The position numbers and the translations under genes were made by a program. The notes under the pieces are model-generated. The model saw only the letters and a list, made by a program, of their open reading frames with translations, did no database searches and had not been told where the DNA came from. Source: Chromatiales bacterium (GTDB lineage: Bacteria > Pseudomonadota > Gammaproteobacteria > Thiohalospirales > Thiohalospiraceae). Taken from it: a DNA stretch of 10,218 nucleotides. Each line of letters begins with the position of its first letter. Positions within the stretch are counted from its first letter, which is position 1. Shown here piece by piece: positions 1-8,595 of this stretch. The stretch spans positions 1 through 10,218 of the forward strand of contig JALSRO010000336.1 of NCBI GenBank assembly GCA_026984715.1, written 5' to 3'.

Positions 1-3000
1 GAGAAGAGTGGCGAGATCATCGCCAATGCAAACGACGAGATCACCACTGAGTTGCTAGATCGGCTGGTGCAGGCCGGCGTCAAGAAGTTCCAGACTATCT
101 ATACCAACGATCTGGACAATGGTCCCTATATCTCCGAGACGTTGCGTGCCGATCAGAGCAACAATCGCCTCGAGGCGCTGGTGGAGATCTACCGGGTGAT
201 GCGTCCCGGCGAGCCTCCCACAAAGGACTCCGCCGAGGGGTTGTTCCAGAACCTGTTCTTCACCGACGAGCGCTACGATCTCTCCCCGGTAGGACGGATG
301 AAGTTCAACCGCCGCGTGGGGCGTGAGGAGATTACCGGTCCGGGAACGCTGACCAAGGAAGATATCATTGCCGTCATGAAGACCCTGATCGACATTCGCA
401 ACGGTAACGGGGTTGTGGATGATATCGATCATCTGGGTAACCGCCGTATCCGTTCGGTGGGTGAAATGGCCGAGAACCAGTTCCGCGTGGGGTTGGTGAG
501 GGTTGAGCGGGCGGTCAAGGAGCGGCTCAGTGTGGCCGAGTCCGAAGAGCTTGTGCCGCAGTCGCTGATCAATGCCAAGCCGGTCTCAGCCGCTGTGAAG
601 GAGTTCTTCGGCTCCAGTCAGCTGTCGCAGTTCATGGACCAGAACAACCCCCTCTCAGAGGTGACCCACAAGCGGCGCATCTCGGCCCTCGGACCGGGCG
701 GTTTGACCCGCGAACGGGCCGGATTCGAGGTGCGTGACGTGCATACCACCCACTACGGGCGGGTGTGCCCCATTGAGACGCCAGAAGGTCCCAACATCGG
801 GTTGATCAACTCGCTGGCGGTCTATGCCCGCACCAACGAGTATGGTTTTCTCGAAACCCCCTATCGGAGGGTGGTGGATGGCAAGGTGACCGATGAAGTC
901 GACTATCTCTCGGCCATTGATGAGAGTAACTTCATTATCGCCCAGGCCAACGCAGCCCTGGATGAGGAGAACCGGCTCGCCGACGAGTTGGTGACCTGTA
1001 GGCACCAGAACGAGTTCACCATGACGACTCCGGACAAGGTGCAGTACATGGATGTGTCGCCGAAACAGATCGTTTCGGTGGCCGCATCACTGATTCCGTT
1101 TCTCGAGCATGACGATGCCAACCGTGCCCTGATGGGGTCAAACATGCAGCGTCAGGCGGTACCGACACTGCGTGCCGACAAGCCGCTGGTCGGCACCGGC
1201 ATGGAACGGGTGGTGGCCATCGACTCCGGTGTTACCGTGGTCGCGCAGCGTGGCGGCGAGATCAACTCGGTGGATGCTGGGCGCATCGTGGTTCGGGTCA
1301 ACGATGACGAGACGGTGCCGGGAGAGCCGGGCGTCGATATCTATAACCTGACCAAGTACACGCGCTCCAACCAGAACACCTGTATCAATCAGCGGCCATT
1401 GGTGAAGCCGGGAGACAAGGTGGCGCGCGGCGATGTGCTGGCGGATGGTCCCAGTACCGACATGGGGGAGCTGGCCTTGGGGCAGAATCTCCTGGTGGCC
1501 TTCATGCCCTGGAACGGTTACAACTTCGAGGACTCCATTCTGCTCTCCGAACGGTTGGTACAAGAGGACCGCTTCACATCTATCCACATAGAGGAGCTGA
1601 CCTGTGTGGCGCGGGACACCAAATTGGGCTCGGAGGAGGTTACCAGCGACATCCCCAATGTGGGTGAGAGCGTGCTCTCCAAGTTGGACGAGGCCGGTAT
1701 CGTCTACGTAGGCGCGGAGGTCAAGCCAGGCGATATTCTGGTGGGCAAGGTGACCCCCAAGAGCGAAACCCAGCTGACTCCGGAGGAGAAGCTGCTGCGT
1801 GCCATCTTCGGCGAAAAGGCGTCGGATGTGAAGGATACTTCGCTGCGGGTTCCAGCCGGGATGAACGGTACGGTCATCGATGTGCAGGTATTTACCCGTG
1901 ACGGGGTGGAAAAGGATGCGCGCGCCAAGGCCATCGAAGAGGCCGAGCTGGAGCGGTTCCGCAAGGATCTGAAGGATCAGCTGCGTATCGTGGAGGACGA
2001 CAGCTATGCGCGAGTGGAGAACATGCTGGAGGGGCAGGAGGCAGCTGGTGGCCCCAAGAAGCTCAAGTCCGGCGACAAGATCACCCGGGAGTACCTCTCC
2101 GGATTGACACGGGACAAATGGTTCGAAATCCGCCTCAAGGATGACGAGGCCAACGACCAGCTGGAGCTGATCGCGGAGCAGCTGCAGCAGCTGCGCAAGG
2201 AGCTGGACGAAAAGTTCGAGGAGAAAAAGGCCAAGCTGGCTCAGGGTGACGACCTGGCACCGGGTGTCCTCAAGATGGTGAAGGTCTATCTGGCAGTCAA
2301 ACGGCGCATCCAGCCTGGTGACAAGATGGCAGGGCGCCACGGGAACAAGGGTGTCATCTCTACCATCGTTCCGGTGGAGGACATGCCTCACCTGGAAGAT
2401 GGCACTCCGGTGGACATCGTTCTCAATCCGTTGGGCGTCCCCTCACGCATGAACGTTGGCCAGGTGCTCGAGACCCATCTGGGTTGGGCCGCCAGGGGCG
2501 TGGGGCTGAAGATCGGCAGAATGCTCGAGGAGCAGGCCAAGATCTCCGAGCTGCGAGAATTTCTTGGCAAGGTGTACAACAGCAGTGGCAAGCAGGAGGA
2601 TCTCGACTCCCTCAGTGATGAAGAGCTGAAGGAGCTGGCCGGAAACCTTACGGCAGGTGTTCCCGTTGCCACGCCTGTGTTCGATGGAGCTTCCGAGGAG
2701 GAGATCAAGGCAATGCTGAAGCTTGCAGATCTGCCTGAAACCGGACAGACAACGCTCTACGACGGGCGAACCGGGGAGAAGTTCGACCGACCGGTGACCG
2801 TAGGCTATATGTACATCCTGAAGCTGAATCACCTGGTCGACGACAAGATGCATGCCCGCTCCACCGGCCCGTACAGTCTGGTCACCCAGCAGCCACTCGG
2901 GGGCAAGGCACAGTTTGGCGGTCAGCGTTTTGGAGAGATGGAGGTATGGGCGCTGGAGGCCTACGGCGCCGCCTATACCCTTCAGGAGATGCTGACGGTG

Positions 3001-3153
3001 AAATCCGACGATGTGGCGGGTCGTACCAAGATGTACAAGAACATCGTGGATGGCGATCACCATATGGAGGCCGGTATGCCGGAATCGTTCAACGTCCTGC
3101 TCAAGGAGATCCGAGCCTTGGGGATCGACATCGAACTGGAGCAAGTGGATTAA
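1..3153 (+). CDS. rpoB: DNA-directed RNA polymerase subunit beta (5' end outside window)
   Basis: This is the beta subunit of RNA polymerase, which with beta' forms the catalytic cleft that makes RNA from NTPs. The reading frame is open from base 1 to the TAA at 3151-3153 (1050 residues). About 303 N-terminal residues are missing, judged by alignment from memory to E. coli RpoB (1342 aa). The rifampicin pocket is at 610-700, and the usual resistance positions carry sensitive-type residues (equivalents of Q513, D516, H526, S531). NFEDSIL near 1522 carries the E813/D814 equivalents. [12 protein letters not shown] near 2317-2352 carries the K1065 and K1073 equivalents, and DDKMHARS near 2839 the H1237 equivalent. 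The stretch at about 1990-2130 (lineage insert betai9/SI2) is about 13 residues longer than in E. coli, a harmless length variant. rpoC follows 66 bases downstream, almost certainly on the same transcript. No start codon is visible because the gene is cut by the window edge. Confidence 0.99.
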   Translation, partial: EKSGEIIANANDEITTELLDRLVQAGVKKFQTIYTNDLDNGPYISETLRADQSNNRLEALVEIYRVMRPGEPPTKDSAEGLFQNLFFTDERYDLSPVGRMKFNRRVGREEITGPGTLTKEDIIAVMKTLIDIRNGNGVVDDIDHLGNRRIRSVGEMAENQFRVGLVRVERAVKERLSVAESEELVPQSLINAKPVSAAVKEFFGSSQLSQFMDQNNPLSEVTHKRRISALGPGGLTRERAGFEVRDVHTTHYGRVCPIETPEGPNIGLINSLAVYARTNEYGFLETPYRRVVDGKVTDEVDYLSAIDESNFIIAQANAALDEENRLADELVTCRHQNEFTMTTPDKVQYMDVSPKQIVSVAASLIPFLEHDDANRALMGSNMQRQAVPTLRADKPLVGTGMERVVAIDSGVTVVAQRGGEINSVDAGRIVVRVNDDETVPGEPGVDIYNLTKYTRSNQNTCINQRPLVKPGDKVARGDVLADGPSTDMGELALGQNLLVAFMPWNGYNFEDSILLSERLVQEDRFTSIHIEELTCVARDTKLGSEEVTSDIPNVGESVLSKLDEAGIVYVGAEVKPGDILVGKVTPKSETQLTPEEKLLRAIFGEKASDVKDTSLRVPAGMNGTVIDVQVFTRDGVEKDARAKAIEEAELERFRKDLKDQLRIVEDDSYARVENMLEGQEAAGGPKKLKSGDKITREYLSGLTRDKWFEIRLKDDEANDQLELIAEQLQQLRKELDEKFEEKKAKLAQGDDLAPGVLKMVKVYLAVKRRIQPGDKMAGRHGNKGVISTIVPVEDMPHLEDGTPVDIVLNPLGVPSRMNVGQVLETHLGWAARGVGLKIGRMLEEQAKISELREFLGKVYNSSGKQEDLDSLSDEELKELAGNLTAGVPVATPVFDGASEEEIKAMLKLADLPETGQTTLYDGRTGEKFDRPVTVGYMYILKLNHLVDDKMHARSTGPYSLVTQQPLGGKAQFGGQRFGEMEVWALEAYGAAYTLQEMLTVKSDDVAGRTKMYKNIVDGDHHMEAGMPESFNVLLKEIRALGIDIELEQVD

Positions 3154-3167
3154 CGACGCCGTACCTG

Positions 3168-3196
3168 CCCGGTGCAGATCAGCGGTCTGCACCGGG
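3168..3196 (+). other. Perfect 11-bp hairpin in the rpoB-rpoC spacer
   Basis: CCCGGTGCAGA (3168-3178) is exactly complementary to TCTGCACCGGG (3186-3196), with a 7-base loop TCAGCGG. It begins 14 bases after the rpoB stop codon and ends 11 bases before the rpoC ribosome binding site. No run of T follows, so it does not look like an intrinsic terminator. An RNA processing, stability or translation-control role is inference only. Confidence 0.8.
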
Positions 3197-3207
3197 ATGA
3201 ATACAAC

Positions 3208-3212
3208 GAGGG
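3208..3212 (+). promoter_or_regulatory. Ribosome binding site that decides the rpoC start
   Basis: GAGGG lies 7 bases upstream of the TTG at 3220. The in-frame GTG at 3172 is the only plausible alternative; it sits inside the 5' arm of the spacer hairpin and has no purine-rich site before it. Starting at TTG gives MKDLLNLL, matching the known N-terminus of gammaproteobacterial RpoC. Confidence 0.8.
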
Positions 3213-3219
3213 CAAGACT

Positions 3220-6200
3220 TTGAAAGACTTACTGAATCTTCTGAAACAGCAGAAACATGTCGATGATTTTGACGCCATCCGTATCGGCCTGGCCTCACCC
3301 GACAAGATTCGCTCCTGGTCCTACGGCGAGGTAAAGAAGCCGGAAACCATCAACTACCGCACCTTCAAACCGGAGCGGGATGGGCTGTTCTGCGCCAAGA
3401 TCTTCGGTCCGGTAAAGGACTTCGAGTGCCTGTGCGGCAAGTACAAACGGCTCAAGCATCGTGGCGTGATCTGTGAGAAGTGCGGTGTCGAGGTGACCCA
3501 GTCCAAAGTGAGGCGGGATCGAATGGGCCACATCGAGCTGGCCAGCCCGGTGGCCCATATCTGGTTCCTGAAATCCCTGCCGTCGCGGATGGGTCTGCTG
3601 CTGGACATGACACTGCGCGATATCGAGCGGGTGCTCTATTTCGAGGCTTTCGTGGTGATCGATCCCGGAATGACCCAGCTGGAGCGGGGGCAGCTGCTCA
3701 ACGATGAGCAGTATCTGGACACTATCGAGGAGTTCGGTGACGAGTTCGATGCCCGTATGGGTGCCGAGGCGATTCAGGAGCTGCTACGGGGTTTGAATCT
3801 GGAGGCCGAGGCGGCCAAGCTGCGTGAAGATATCGCTGCGACCAACTCCGAGACTGCGCTGAAGAAGCTGTCCAAACGGTTGAAACTGGTGGAGGCGTTT
3901 ATCGATTCCGGCAACAAGCCGGAGTGGATGGTGCTCAATATCCTTCCGGTGCTGCCGCCGGAACTTCGCCCGCTGGTCCCGCTGGAGGGAGGGCGCTTCG
4001 CCACTTCCGATCTGAACGACCTGTACCGCCGGGTGATCAACCGCAACAACCGGCTGAAGCGGCTGCTGGAGCTGAATGCGCCCGACATCATCGTGCGCAA
4101 CGAGAAGCGCATGTTGCAGGAATCGGTGGATGCGTTGCTGGACAACGGGCGTCGCGGTCGGGTCATCACCGGTTCCAACCGGCGTCCGCTGAAGTCGCTT
4201 GCCGACATGATCAAGGGCAAGCAGGGGCGCTTCCGGCAGAACCTGCTGGGCAAGCGGGTGGACTACTCGGGACGTTCCGTAATTGTGGTGGGTCCCACTC
4301 TCAAGCTGCATCAGTGCGGGCTGCCAAAGAAGATGGCGCTTGAGCTGTTCAAGCCGTTCATCTTCAGCAAGCTGGAGATGCGTGGGCTGGCTACTGCCAT
4401 CAAGGCGGCCAAGAAGCTGGTTGAGCGAGAAGGGCCGGAGGTATGGGACGCACTTGAACAGGTGATCCGGGAGCATCCAGTGATGCTGAACCGGGCACCG
4501 ACCCTGCACCGGTTGGGGATCCAGGCGTTCGAGCCGGTACTGGTGGAGGGCAAGGCGATCCAGCTGCACCCCTTGGTGTGCGCCGCCTTCAACGCCGACT
4601 TCGATGGTGACCAGATGGCCGTTCACGTGCCGTTGTCGCTGGAGGCGCAGCTGGAGGCCCGAACCCTGATGCTCTCCTCCAACAACGTGCTGTCGCCGGC
4701 CAATGGCGAGCCCATCATCGTGCCATCTCAGGATGTGGTTCTGGGGCTCTACTACATGACCCGGGAGCAGGTGAATGTCCATGGAGAGGGAGGAGTATTC
4801 GCTGATCTCGACGAGCTGCAGCGCGCCTACGCCAACAAGGCAGTGGATATCCATGCCCGTGTCCGGGTGCGGGTGCGGGAGGTGCTGATCGACGGAGAGG
4901 GCAACAGGAGAGAGCAGACCACCATAAAGGAAACGGTTGTAGGCCGTGCGCTCCTTTATGCCATCGTACCGGAGGGGCTGCCGTTCGAGCTGGTGGACCA
5001 GGACATGACCAAGCGCGCCATCTCCAATCTGCTCAACAGCGCCTATCGGCGTCTGGGACTGAAAAGTGCTGTTATCTTCGCCGATCGCCTGATGTATACC
5101 GGTTTCAAATATGCCACCGTGGCGGGCGTATCCTTTGGTATCGACGACATGGCGATTCCTGCCGAGAAGGAGAGCATCCTGTCGCGGGCGGAGCAGGAGG
5201 TCAAGGATATAGAGGACCAGTTCAACTCAGGTCTGGTGACCAACGGTGAACGCTACAACAAGGTGGTGGATATCTGGTCACACACCAACGACCAGGTAGC
5301 CAAGGCGATGATGGCCGGCCTGGGTACCGAAGTGGTGAAGGATGCCAAAGGCAGGAAGGTGGAGCAGAAGTCGATGAACTCCATCTTCATGATGGCCGAC
5401 TCCGGGGCGCGTGGTAGCGCGGCCCAGATCCGGCAGTTGGCCGGAATGCGTGGTCTGATGGCTAAACCGGATGGTTCCATCATCGAGACTCCAATCACTG
5501 CCAACTTCCGGGAGGGGCTGAACGTGCTGCAATACTTCATCTCTACCCATGGCGCACGCAAAGGGTTGGCAGACACCGCGCTCAAGACCGCCAACTCCGG
5601 CTACCTCACCCGGCGTCTGGTGGATGTGGCCCAGGATCTGGTGGTCACCGAGGCAGACTGTGGTACTACCGAAGGGCTGGAGATGACTCCGCTGATCGAG
5701 GGTGGGGACGTGGTCGAGCCGTTGCGGGAGCGGGTGCTGGGGCGTGTCGTGGCCAGAGATGTGGTCAAGGCCGGTTCCGACGAGGTTTTGATCCCGGCGG
5801 GAACCCTGCTGGACGAACGGTGGGTGGACCGGCTGGAAGAGATGGGAGTGGATCACGTAGTGGTTCGTTCGGCTATCAGCTGCGAGACCCGCTATGGAGT
5901 CTGCTCAGCCTGCTATGGACGCGATCTGGGTCGGGGTCATCTGGTGAATGCCGGTGAGGCGGTCGGCGTCATCGCAGCCCAATCCATCGGTGAGCCGGGA
6001 ACCCAGCTCACCATGCGTACCTTCCATATCGGAGGTGCGGCATCCAGGGCAGCTGCAGTGAGCGACATACAGGTCAAGACCAAGGGTACGGTGCGCCTGC
6101 ACAACATCAAACTGGTGGAGCATGCGTCGGGCAACAGCGTGGCCGTTTCACGCTCCGGTGAGATTACGGTGCAGGACGAGTCGCACCGCGAGAAGGAGCG

Positions 6201-7449
6201 TTACAAGGTACCGTATGGTGCCGTAATCACCGTCAAGGATGGTGATTCCGTGGAGCCGGGCCAGGTCCTGGCAAACTGGGATCCGCACACCCATCCGATC
6301 GTAACCGAGGTCGCCGGCAAGGTGCGCTTCGTTGACTTCGTCGAGGGGCTGACCGTGGATCGCCAGACCGACGAGATGACCGGTCTCACCAGTCTGGTGA
6401 TCACCGATCCCAAACATCGTGGTGTCGCGGCCAAGGATATGCGCCCTATGGTGAAGCTGGTGGATGAAAAGGGGAACGATCTCTGTATTGCAGGAACGGA
6501 TACTCCCGCTCACTACTTTCTTCTGCCGGGTGCCATCGTTCAGCTGGAGGATGGTGCGGATGTGGGGGTTGGCGACGTCATCGCGCGAATCCCGCAGGAG
6601 TCCTCGAAGACCCGTGACATTACCGGCGGTCTGCCTCGGGTGGCGGATCTGTTCGAGGCGCGCAAGCCCAAGGATCCGGCCATCCTGGCCGAGATCTCCG
6701 GCATCATCAGCTTCGGCAAGGAGACCAAGGGCAAGAAACGCCTGGTGATCACTCCTCCCGAAGGGGAGCCCTACGAGACACTGATCCCCAAATGGCGCCA
6801 CATCATGGTGTTCGAGGGCGAGCATGTGGAGAAGGGGGAGACCATCGTCGACGGCGCACCGGATCCACACGACATCCTGCGCCTTCTGGGGGTTGTGGCG
6901 CTGGCTCGTTACATTACCAACGAGGTACAGGAGGTGTACCGCCTGCAGGGGGTCAAGATCAACGACAAGCACATTGAGGTCATCGTGCGCCAGATGCTGC
7001 GTAAGGTGGAGATTGTATCGGCGGGCGATACCCGCTTCATCAAGGGTGAGCAGGTAGAGTATGCCCAGCTGCTGGAAGAGAACGAGCGGGTCGAGGCTGA
7101 AGGGAAGGTCGGCGCACGTTATGAACCGCTTTTGCTGGGCATCACCAAGGCTTCCCTGGCGACGGAGTCATTCATCTCGGCAGCGTCGTTCCAGGAGACC
7201 ACCCGCGTTCTGACCGAGGCTGCCGTCAGCGGCAAGGTGGATAGGCTGAGAGGGCTGAAGGAGAACGTGATCGTCGGTCGCCTGATTCCGGCGGGAACCG
7301 GGCTTGCCTACCATGAAGAGCGGCGTCGCAAGCGGCAGCAGGAGAGCGAGGAGGTTGCCCCACCCGAGGAGAGCATTTTCGAAACCCCGCCGGCGGCTGC
7401 TGCAACGGAGGAAGAGGCTGCTCCGGAAGGCAGTCTGCCGCAGGAGTAG
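3220..7449 (+). CDS. rpoC: DNA-directed RNA polymerase subunit beta'
   Basis: This is the catalytic beta' subunit of RNA polymerase, which binds the active-site magnesium and the DNA template. From the TTG start it is 1409 residues (E. coli has 1407). An upstream GTG at 3172 would add 16 residues but lacks a ribosome site and conserved sequence. With the TTG start, landmarks land on E. coli numbers: first zinc site C70, C72, C85, C88; NADFDGD with D460, D462, D464; bridge helix from about 769; second zinc site C814, C888, C895, C898; trigger-loop MRTFHIGG with H936. The trigger loop is followed by the proteobacterial SI3 insert. The protein ends in a Glu/Ala/Pro-rich tail of about 45 residues after GRLIPAGTG and AYHEER, a region that varies between species. 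It is cotranscribed with rpoB, and the gene after it faces it on the opposite strand. There is no sign of frameshift or transfer. Confidence 0.98.
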   Translation: MKDLLNLLKQQKHVDDFDAIRIGLASPDKIRSWSYGEVKKPETINYRTFKPERDGLFCAKIFGPVKDFECLCGKYKRLKHRGVICEKCGVEVTQSKVRRDRMGHIELASPVAHIWFLKSLPSRMGLLLDMTLRDIERVLYFEAFVVIDPGMTQLERGQLLNDEQYLDTIEEFGDEFDARMGAEAIQELLRGLNLEAEAAKLREDIAATNSETALKKLSKRLKLVEAFIDSGNKPEWMVLNILPVLPPELRPLVPLEGGRFATSDLNDLYRRVINRNNRLKRLLELNAPDIIVRNEKRMLQESVDALLDNGRRGRVITGSNRRPLKSLADMIKGKQGRFRQNLLGKRVDYSGRSVIVVGPTLKLHQCGLPKKMALELFKPFIFSKLEMRGLATAIKAAKKLVEREGPEVWDALEQVIREHPVMLNRAPTLHRLGIQAFEPVLVEGKAIQLHPLVCAAFNADFDGDQMAVHVPLSLEAQLEARTLMLSSNNVLSPANGEPIIVPSQDVVLGLYYMTREQVNVHGEGGVFADLDELQRAYANKAVDIHARVRVRVREVLIDGEGNRREQTTIKETVVGRALLYAIVPEGLPFELVDQDMTKRAISNLLNSAYRRLGLKSAVIFADRLMYTGFKYATVAGVSFGIDDMAIPAEKESILSRAEQEVKDIEDQFNSGLVTNGERYNKVVDIWSHTNDQVAKAMMAGLGTEVVKDAKGRKVEQKSMNSIFMMADSGARGSAAQIRQLAGMRGLMAKPDGSIIETPITANFREGLNVLQYFISTHGARKGLADTALKTANSGYLTRRLVDVAQDLVVTEADCGTTEGLEMTPLIEGGDVVEPLRERVLGRVVARDVVKAGSDEVLIPAGTLLDERWVDRLEEMGVDHVVVRSAISCETRYGVCSACYGRDLGRGHLVNAGEAVGVIAAQSIGEPGTQLTMRTFHIGGAASRAAAVSDIQVKTKGTVRLHNIKLVEHASGNSVAVSRSGEITVQDESHREKERYKVPYGAVITVKDGDSVEPGQVLANWDPHTHPIVTEVAGKVRFVDFVEGLTVDRQTDEMTGLTSLVITDPKHRGVAAKDMRPMVKLVDEKGNDLCIAGTDTPAHYFLLPGAIVQLEDGADVGVGDVIARIPQESSKTRDITGGLPRVADLFEARKPKDPAILAEISGIISFGKETKGKKRLVITPPEGEPYETLIPKWRHIMVFEGEHVEKGETIVDGAPDPHDILRLLGVVALARYITNEVQEVYRLQGVKINDKHIEVIVRQMLRKVEIVSAGDTRFIKGEQVEYAQLLEENERVEAEGKVGARYEPLLLGITKASLATESFISAASFQETTRVLTEAAVSGKVDRLRGLKENVIVGRLIPAGTGLAYHEERRRKRQQESEEVAPPEESIFETPPAAAATEEEAAPEGSLPQE

Positions 7450-7465
7450 ACAGGCCGGCCCGGAT

Positions 7466-7509
7466 GCTCCCCGGGGGCCGCGCTTTGTGCGGCAGCCGGG
7501 GAGCCCTTT
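7466..7509 (+). terminator. Probable rpoBC transcription terminator hairpin
   Basis: GCTCCCCGG (7466-7474) pairs perfectly with CCGGGGAGC (7496-7504). After a 2x2 internal mismatch, GCCGC (7477-7481) pairs with GCGGC (7489-7493), leaving a 7-base loop. A short CCTTT follows, and a pyrimidine-rich stretch lies at 7519-7535. The stem is very strong but the T tract is weak, so this could be a poor intrinsic terminator or the 3' boundary of a Rho-terminated transcript. It sits 17 bases after the rpoC stop, between two converging genes. In the opposite direction no T tract follows the stem. Confidence 0.6.
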
Positions 7510-7544
7510 GAGCCGCTGTCAGACTCTCTCTTTCAATCGCCCGC

Positions 7545-8123
7545 CTACGGGAGCGGTCGAGTGATGGTAAAGGCCCCGCGGATATCTCCGGCCTTGAAAC
7601 CGCGAGCCTGATCCTTTGGATAGAGCTTGTCCAGAGCCGCCGCGATATCTGGCTCGATGTGGCTTCCGTGGCAGAGAAGACAAGGTTTCTCCGCAGTGGG
7701 AATCGCCTTCATGTAGCGGAATACCCGTTTGCCATTCTGCTCGATGATCTCGGCATGCTCCATCCGGCGCGGATTCTCCCCCGCACTCTTGCGGGACTCG
7801 AACCGCTCCAACACCTTTTTCTCCCAGTCATCCGGAGCGTTGTCCGGATTGCGAGGTTTGAGACTGGTCCGGCCAATCTGCCAGCCATGTTTCCGGGATT
7901 GCTCTCTGGCAATGGTGGGCGCTACGGTGCTGCACACAGTGATTGCCTGTAACGGGCCACCCTTATCCAGGGCATTTTTCAACTCTCCCTTCAGCTCGGC
8001 TGCAAAGGCCTTGAGTACTGCACGACTCTCTTTTATGCGCTGTTCCATTTCAGGGGTATCTGCGGCCGCCACCTGGATTGCCGGAATGGCGCACAGCAGC
8101 ATCGCGATCAGGTGCTTCTTCAT
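7545..8123 (-). CDS. DUF3365 (Tll0287-like) periplasmic c-type haem protein
   Basis: This is a 192-residue secreted protein. It has a typical signal peptide (MKKH, a hydrophobic core, then VAAA with likely cleavage before D22). One haem c attachment motif, CLLCH (C148, C151, H152), is followed by GSHIEP. The segment RTSLKPRNPDNAPDDW at about 85-100 and the C-terminal GDIRGAF are hallmarks I associate with the DUF3365/Tll0287-like haem domain. That domain occurs alone in periplasmic proteins or as a sensor domain in signalling proteins. The physiological role of the stand-alone form is not established; redox or gas sensing or electron transfer are possibilities. There is no kinase or other output domain. 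GGAGAG (8129-8134) lies 5 bases before the ATG and supports this start. It is the second gene of a pair with the DUF2892 gene (27-base gap) and converges on rpoC. Haem attachment would need a cytochrome c maturation system elsewhere in the genome. Confidence 0.88.
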   Translation of the reverse strand: MKKHLIAMLLCAIPAIQVAAADTPEMEQRIKESRAVLKAFAAELKGELKNALDKGGPLQAITVCSTVAPTIAREQSRKHGWQIGRTSLKPRNPDNAPDDWEKKVLERFESRKSAGENPRRMEHAEIIEQNGKRVFRYMKAIPTAEKPCLLCHGSHIEPDIAAALDKLYPKDQARGFKAGDIRGAFTITRPLP

Positions 8124-8150
8124 CGTTACTCTCCATTCGTGGGGAACGCG

Positions 8151-8351
8151 TTACTCTTTTCCCTGCTTCGTGGAGCAGGTTCTGATACCGAACAGGGCGT
8201 AGGCCGGGCACCAACCCATCAGCCCTGTAGCCAGAGGGACGATTCCGATCCAGGCCCAGACTCCCAAGGTGCCTGTAGCAGCCAGAATCAGCAGCAGTGC
8301 CCCTATAACGATACGAATGATTTTATCGATTCCGCCAACGTTGACTTTCAT
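8151..8351 (-). CDS. Small inner-membrane protein, DUF2892 (YgaP-like membrane domain)
   Basis: This is a 66-residue protein with two hydrophobic helices (about residues 11-26 and 30-46). The start MKVNVGGIDKIIRIVIG and the second-helix end GLMGWCPAYALFGIRTC match the DUF2892/YgaP-type transmembrane family. C48 and C59 are conserved cysteines of that pattern. In some proteins this domain is fused to a rhodanese domain that handles sulfane sulfur; here it stands alone, with no rhodanese in the window. A link to sulfur trafficking is therefore only suggested. GGAGG at 8359-8363 lies 7 bases before the ATG. It is the first gene after the promoter at 8385-8412, and the haem protein follows 27 bases later, so the two are probably cotranscribed. 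A full-length match to the family makes a real gene likely despite its size. Confidence 0.88.
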   Translation of the reverse strand: MKVNVGGIDKIIRIVIGALLLILAATGTLGVWAWIGIVPLATGLMGWCPAYALFGIRTCSTKQGKE

Positions 8352-8384
8352 GTCACAACCTCCGGTTATCTCAGTGAGTATCCC

Positions 8385-8412
8385 ATCATAAAGCGTTGGC
8401 GGGAAATGTCAG
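8385..8412 (-). promoter_or_regulatory. Sigma-70-type promoter for the DUF2892-DUF3365 pair
   Basis: On the minus strand, CTGACA (8407-8412; five of six match the -35 consensus) and TATGAT (8385-8390; five of six match the -10 consensus) are separated by 16 bases. Transcription would begin near 8378, leaving a leader of about 27 bases with the GGAGG site. No operator is obvious beside it. The expression conditions cannot be read from the sequence. Confidence 0.65.
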
Positions 8413-8595
8413 TAACAAAATCGCATAGCCGTTGAGCTTTCCTGTCTGTTCGATGGCGAATCGAGCCGTCAGCGGTACCACCATCCTAGGGAGAGCTCTC
8501 CCGGAGGCGTTGTTGGTTTCCCCATCAGGCCATCTCCCTGCAACCGGACTTTTACCGGAACGAGCGAGCAGGGACGGGTCCGTCCATTCGTGCTG
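8413..8595. other. Non-coding spacer between two minus-strand transcription units
   Basis: I see no convincing gene here: open frames crossing it start in the spacer and run into the end of the propeller gene in antisense, with no family resemblance. It holds a 14-bp palindrome (8489-8502) and a second short inverted repeat, GGACGG-GT-CCGTCC (8572-8585), 10 bases beyond the propeller gene's stop. Neither is followed by a T run on the minus strand, so no intrinsic terminator for the propeller gene is recognised. Confidence 0.6.
8489..8502. repeat. 14-bp perfect palindrome GGGAGAGCTCTCCC
   Basis: The two 7-base halves are exactly complementary with no loop, so it is better suited to binding a dimeric protein than to forming an RNA hairpin. 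It lies 77 bases upstream of the -35 element of the DUF2892 promoter, a distance compatible with an activator site. It may also be chance in GC-rich DNA. Confidence 0.4.

Noticed and set aside
610..700. Possible rifampicin-resistance substitutions in rpoB
   Set aside because: The equivalents of Q513, D516, H526 and S531 are all the sensitive-type residues; the I-to-V change at the 524 equivalent is conservative.
1138..2391. Long antisense open frame (417 codons) across rpoB
   Set aside because: It lies wholly inside the conserved rpoB coding region, shows no recognisable domain, and reflects GC-rich codon use on the sense strand.
3784..4854. Long antisense open frame (356 codons) across rpoC
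   Set aside because: It is fully overlapped by rpoC with all catalytic motifs intact; the His/Gln/Leu-rich translation is typical of a shadow frame.
7729..8202. Plus-strand open frame opposite the haem protein
   Set aside because: The minus-strand gene has a signal peptide, a CxxCH motif and a ribosome site; the plus frame has none of these.
8572..8585. Inverted repeat as terminator of the propeller gene
   Set aside because: The arms are only 6 bases with a 2-base centre and no T run follows on the minus strand.
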